From: Desulfosporosinus sp. UBA4726
GTDB taxonomy: Bacteria > Bacillota > Desulfitobacteriia > Desulfitobacteriales > Desulfitobacteriaceae
Direction: 5' to 3'
NCBI GenBank assembly: GCA_002404215.1
Contig: DHJG01000063.1
Location: forward strand, 2,695-17,107
Length of the DNA: 14,413 nt
Position numbers and translations under genes: made by a program. This document shows positions 12,613 through 14,413 of the stretch, one piece after another. The number at the start of each line of letters is the position of its first letter. Position 1 is the first letter of the stretch. A model generated the notes under the pieces. That model was not told the origin of the DNA and did not search any database. It saw only the letters and a program-made list of their open reading frames with translations.

Positions 12613-13076
12613 TGACACAGGGAAAACGACCGAGTTGGGATAGTTATTTTATGCAATTGGCGCAAGTGGTTGCCGGGCGTTCAACGTGTCTGCGTCGGCA
12701 GGTTGGAGCTGTGATGGTTAAGGATAGACAAATATTAAGCACAGGATACAATGGGAGCCCTTCGGGGCTCATCCATTGTGATGAAATTGGTTGCTTGCGG
12801 CAGAGCTTGAACGTTCGATCAGGGGAACGCATGGAGATCTGCCGTGCTGTGCATGCAGAACAAAATGCGCTAATACAGGCTGCAAAACATGGGGTCGCGA
12901 TTGCAGGGGCAGATCTCTATTCGACCCATCAACCTTGCGTACAATGTACCAAAATGTTGATCAATGTTGGAATACGACGTGTGGTCTATATTCATCCCTA
13001 TCCGGATACTCTTGCGGACGTAATGGCAAGGGAAGCAGACTTGGAGTTAATCCTATTTGGTGAAGAAGATCTATGA
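12609..13076 (+). CDS. comEB: dCMP deaminase family protein (ComEB)
   Basis: This protein belongs to the zinc-dependent cytidine/deoxycytidylate deaminase family. dCMP deaminase gives dUMP, the substrate for thymidylate synthesis. The 155-residue product has the HAE zinc/catalytic motif at 82-84 and PCVQC at 109-113. It also has the N-terminal GAVMV..ILSTGYNGSPSG block and HCDEIGC plus C78, which usually form a second structural zinc site. ATG 12609 overlaps the upp stop by four bases (ATGA), suggesting translational coupling, since no good ribosome-binding site is visible. ATG 12612 is equally possible. The name ComEB comes from the Bacillus competence locus, but this context with upp and glyA points to pyrimidine metabolism. 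ComEB is not needed for competence itself as far as known. Confidence 0.92.
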   Translation: MMTQGKRPSWDSYFMQLAQVVAGRSTCLRRQVGAVMVKDRQILSTGYNGSPSGLIHCDEIGCLRQSLNVRSGERMEICRAVHAEQNALIQAAKHGVAIAGADLYSTHQPCVQCTKMLINVGIRRVVYIHPYPDTLADVMAREADLELILFGEEDL

Positions 13077-13129
13077 CACACGAGGGTGTGGCCCTTTCTA
13101 GATAAACGATTGATATTCAATCGAAAGGG
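13077..13129 (+). promoter_or_regulatory. Tandem hairpins hiding the wecB ribosome-binding site
   Basis: The first hairpin pairs CACAC (13077-13081) with GTGTG (13086-13090) directly after the comEB stop codon. The second has a perfect inner stem CGATTGA (13107-13113) with TCAATCG (13117-13123) around TAT. It is extended by CCCTTT (13092-13097) with AAAGGG (13124-13129) across a nine-base bulge on the left. AAAGGGAG is the Shine-Dalgarno sequence of wecB, so the folded form would block it. No T-tract is present. Confidence 0.45.
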
Positions 13130-13138
13130 AGTAAAAAC

Positions 13139-14260
13139 GTGAAAGATCATAAAAAAGTAATGATCGTGTTTGGGACACGTCCGGAGGCAATTAAAATGGC
13201 TCCGGTGATTCGCGCGCTTCGACAGAAGGCATCAATCCACTGTCAGGTTACCGTAACTGCTCAGCATCGTGAGATGCTCGATCAGGTTTTGAAGCTGTTT
13301 CATATTGTCCCTGATTTTGATTTAAACCTTATGAGGCAGGGGCAAACCCTTACAGAGATAACAACACGGGCACTTAGCGGGCTTAAAGAGATTTTTTTGC
13401 GGGAACACCCTGATCTTGTGTTGGTGCATGGAGATACGACCACAACATTTGTGGCTGCACTTGCTGCTTTTTATGCACAAATCCCGATTGGGCATGTTGA
13501 AGCAGGACTGCGTACAGGAAATAAGTATTCTCCATTTCCAGAAGAAATGAATCGTAAACTGGCAAGCGTTCTAACAGATTTTCATTTCGCCCCCACGGAA
13601 ACGGCGAAAAGGAATCTATTGCTTGAAGGCATCCAGTCAGAGAAAATTTTCGTGACAGGCAACACGGTCATTGATGCTCTATTGGCTACGGTAAAGCCAG
13701 AGTATAATTTTCGTGAGCTCGATATCCAAAAAATTCTCAGACAAGGACAAAAATCACGAATGATTCTTGTCACAACGCATCGCAGAGAAAATCTCGGTGA
13801 ACCGATGCGACAAATCTATCTGGCCTTGAAGGATATTCTTGAGAAATTTCCGGATACCTATGTCATATTTCCGGTACATAAAAATCCCAATGTACGCAAA
13901 GTAGTTACTGAAGTATTAGGGAGCCATCCACGAGTCGATCTTATCGAACCAATGGATTATGAGCCCTTTGTAAATCTAATGGCTCGGTCGCATTTAATTT
14001 TGACTGACTCTGGAGGGATTCAGGAAGAAGCCCCTTCACTAGGTAAACCTGTGCTGGTTGTACGGGATACTACAGAGCGTCCTGAAGCAGTTGCAGCTGG
14101 AACAGTTACCCTCGTGGGCACCGAGTATGAAAGTGTATTTGCAGAACTAAGTCGTCTTCTCAGCGACTCCAAGGCCTATGATAAAATGGCAATGGCCTGC
14201 AACCCCTATGGAGACGGGTGTGCGGCTAAACGAATCGCGGAAATTATTGAAGAAAATTAG
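13139..14260 (+). CDS. wecB: UDP-N-acetylglucosamine 2-epimerase (non-hydrolysing)
   Basis: This enzyme interconverts UDP-GlcNAc and UDP-ManNAc. In Gram-positive bacteria (where it is also called MnaA) UDP-ManNAc feeds the linkage unit of wall teichoic acid and other surface glycans. The 373 residues match the family. Motifs are FGTRPEAIKMAPVI (11-24), VHGDTTTTF (96-104), HVEAGLRTGNKYSPFPEEMNRKL (119-141), THRRENLGEP, and LTDSGGIQEEAPSLGKPVLVVRDTTERPEA near the C-terminus, which binds the UDP moiety. The start is GTG 13139 with AAGGGAG eight bases upstream. It lies 62 bases after comEB. The same gene is found next to upp and before the ATP synthase operon in several Firmicutes. Nothing in the window is an obvious teichoic acid partner. 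Confidence 0.95.
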   Translation: MKDHKKVMIVFGTRPEAIKMAPVIRALRQKASIHCQVTVTAQHREMLDQVLKLFHIVPDFDLNLMRQGQTLTEITTRALSGLKEIFLREHPDLVLVHGDTTTTFVAALAAFYAQIPIGHVEAGLRTGNKYSPFPEEMNRKLASVLTDFHFAPTETAKRNLLLEGIQSEKIFVTGNTVIDALLATVKPEYNFRELDIQKILRQGQKSRMILVTTHRRENLGEPMRQIYLALKDILEKFPDTYVIFPVHKNPNVRKVVTEVLGSHPRVDLIEPMDYEPFVNLMARSHLILTDSGGIQEEAPSLGKPVLVVRDTTERPEAVAAGTVTLVGTEYESVFAELSRLLSDSKAYDKMAMACNPYGDGCAAKRIAEIIEEN

Positions 14261-14296
14261 GTATAACAAAAGCCATACAATACCATTGTGTTATAC
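14261..14296 (+). repeat. Inverted repeat directly after wecB
   Basis: GTATAACA (14261-14268) is the exact reverse complement of TGTTATAC (14289-14296). Inside it ACAAT (14277-14281) can pair with ATTGT (14285-14289). The stems are AT-rich and no T-tract follows, so it is a weak terminator candidate at best and may be a binding site. Confidence 0.4.
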
Positions 14297-14310
14297 TATA
14301 AAGCATATTA

Positions 14311-14346
14311 TTGTACAATAAACTACGAAGTTGTATAATAAAGTAC
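14311..14346 (+). promoter_or_regulatory. Promoter with 20-bp-period direct repeat
   Basis: TTGTAC (14311-14316) and the perfect -10 TATAAT (14334-14339) are 17 bases apart, a good sigma-A promoter. It coincides with a 16-base direct repeat, 14311-14326 and 14331-14346, differing at two positions and offset by exactly 20 bases. The -35 also sits in the palindrome TATTGTACAATA. It probably drives the gene beyond the window edge. Confidence 0.6.
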
Positions 14347-14367
14347 AAATTATCGACGAAGTGTGTT

Positions 14368-14413
14368 ATGATGTTTTCGAAGCATAAACCAAAGAAGATG
14401 TCATCAATAATTT
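14368..14413 (+). CDS. Possible start of the next gene (partial, uncertain)
   Basis: An open frame runs from ATG 14368 (or ATG 14371) to the end of the window, reading MMFSKHKPKKMSSII. It lies about 20 bases after the expected start of the 14311-14339 promoter, and a basic N-terminus like this would fit a small membrane protein such as AtpI/AtpZ, which follows wecB in some relatives. There is no clear Shine-Dalgarno sequence, and TATGAT at 14367-14372 could instead be a second -10 element. The true start may lie outside the window. Confidence 0.25.
   Translation, partial: MMFSKHKPKKMSSII

Noticed and set aside
1..14413. Insertion sequences, CRISPR arrays, tRNA or rRNA genes, prophage or defence genes
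   Set aside because: None seen: the window is nearly filled by conserved housekeeping genes and no repeated arrays or transposase motifs appear.

Overview
This is a gene-dense stretch of a Gram-positive, endospore-forming chromosome. Nearly everything lies on the + strand. The opening gene is the tail of a Spo0F-like response regulator, and the order that follows (fba, tal, glpX, rpmE, then prfA, prmC, ywlC, mntP, ywlE, rpiB, ywlG, glyA, upp, comEB, wecB) is the neighbourhood known from Bacillus and clostridia. The rpmE-yqhQ-prfA-prmC order, moderate GC content and codon use suggest an anaerobic Clostridia/Peptococcaceae member such as Desulfosporosinus or Desulfitobacterium. That genus-level guess is inference only.

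Layout. 1-102 is the end of spo0F. 103-262 is a spacer with a perfect 12-bp inverted repeat. 263-2480 holds an unrecognised cysteine-rich zinc-ribbon protein, class II fructose-bisphosphate aldolase and a small transaldolase, closed by a strong terminator at 2522-2570. 2571-2822 is an AT-rich leader before glpX (class II fructose-1,6-bisphosphatase). rpmE (ribosomal protein L31) has its own promoter, a structured leader and a terminator. A second promoter region leads to yqhQ and then the tightly packed prfA-prmC-ywlC-mntP-ywlE run (release factor 1, its methylase, tRNA t6A synthesis, Mn efflux, protein-arginine phosphatase). A tandem hairpin, T-tract and new promoter at 9427-9499 separate this from rpiB-ywlG-glyA-upp-comEB-wecB (pentose phosphate, one-carbon and pyrimidine salvage, then UDP-ManNAc supply). 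The final 153 bases hold repeats and a promoter, probably for the next operon.

How the genes work together. fba, tal, glpX and rpiB link glycolysis/gluconeogenesis with the non-oxidative pentose phosphate pathway. glyA, upp and comEB feed one-carbon units and pyrimidines. rpmE, prfA, prmC and ywlC serve translation. ywlE implies protein-arginine phosphorylation in this organism.

I found no mobile element, CRISPR array, tRNA/rRNA gene or clearly new system. The coding content is ordinary. The less ordinary material is in the spacers: several leaders can fold so that the ribosome-binding site is paired (rpmE, glpX, mntP, ywlG, wecB), there are inverted repeats before the zinc-ribbon gene, yqhQ and glyA, a recurring ACGAAGT word sits in three spacers, and a 20-bp-period direct repeat overlaps the last promoter. 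All structures were read by eye and were not folded by program.
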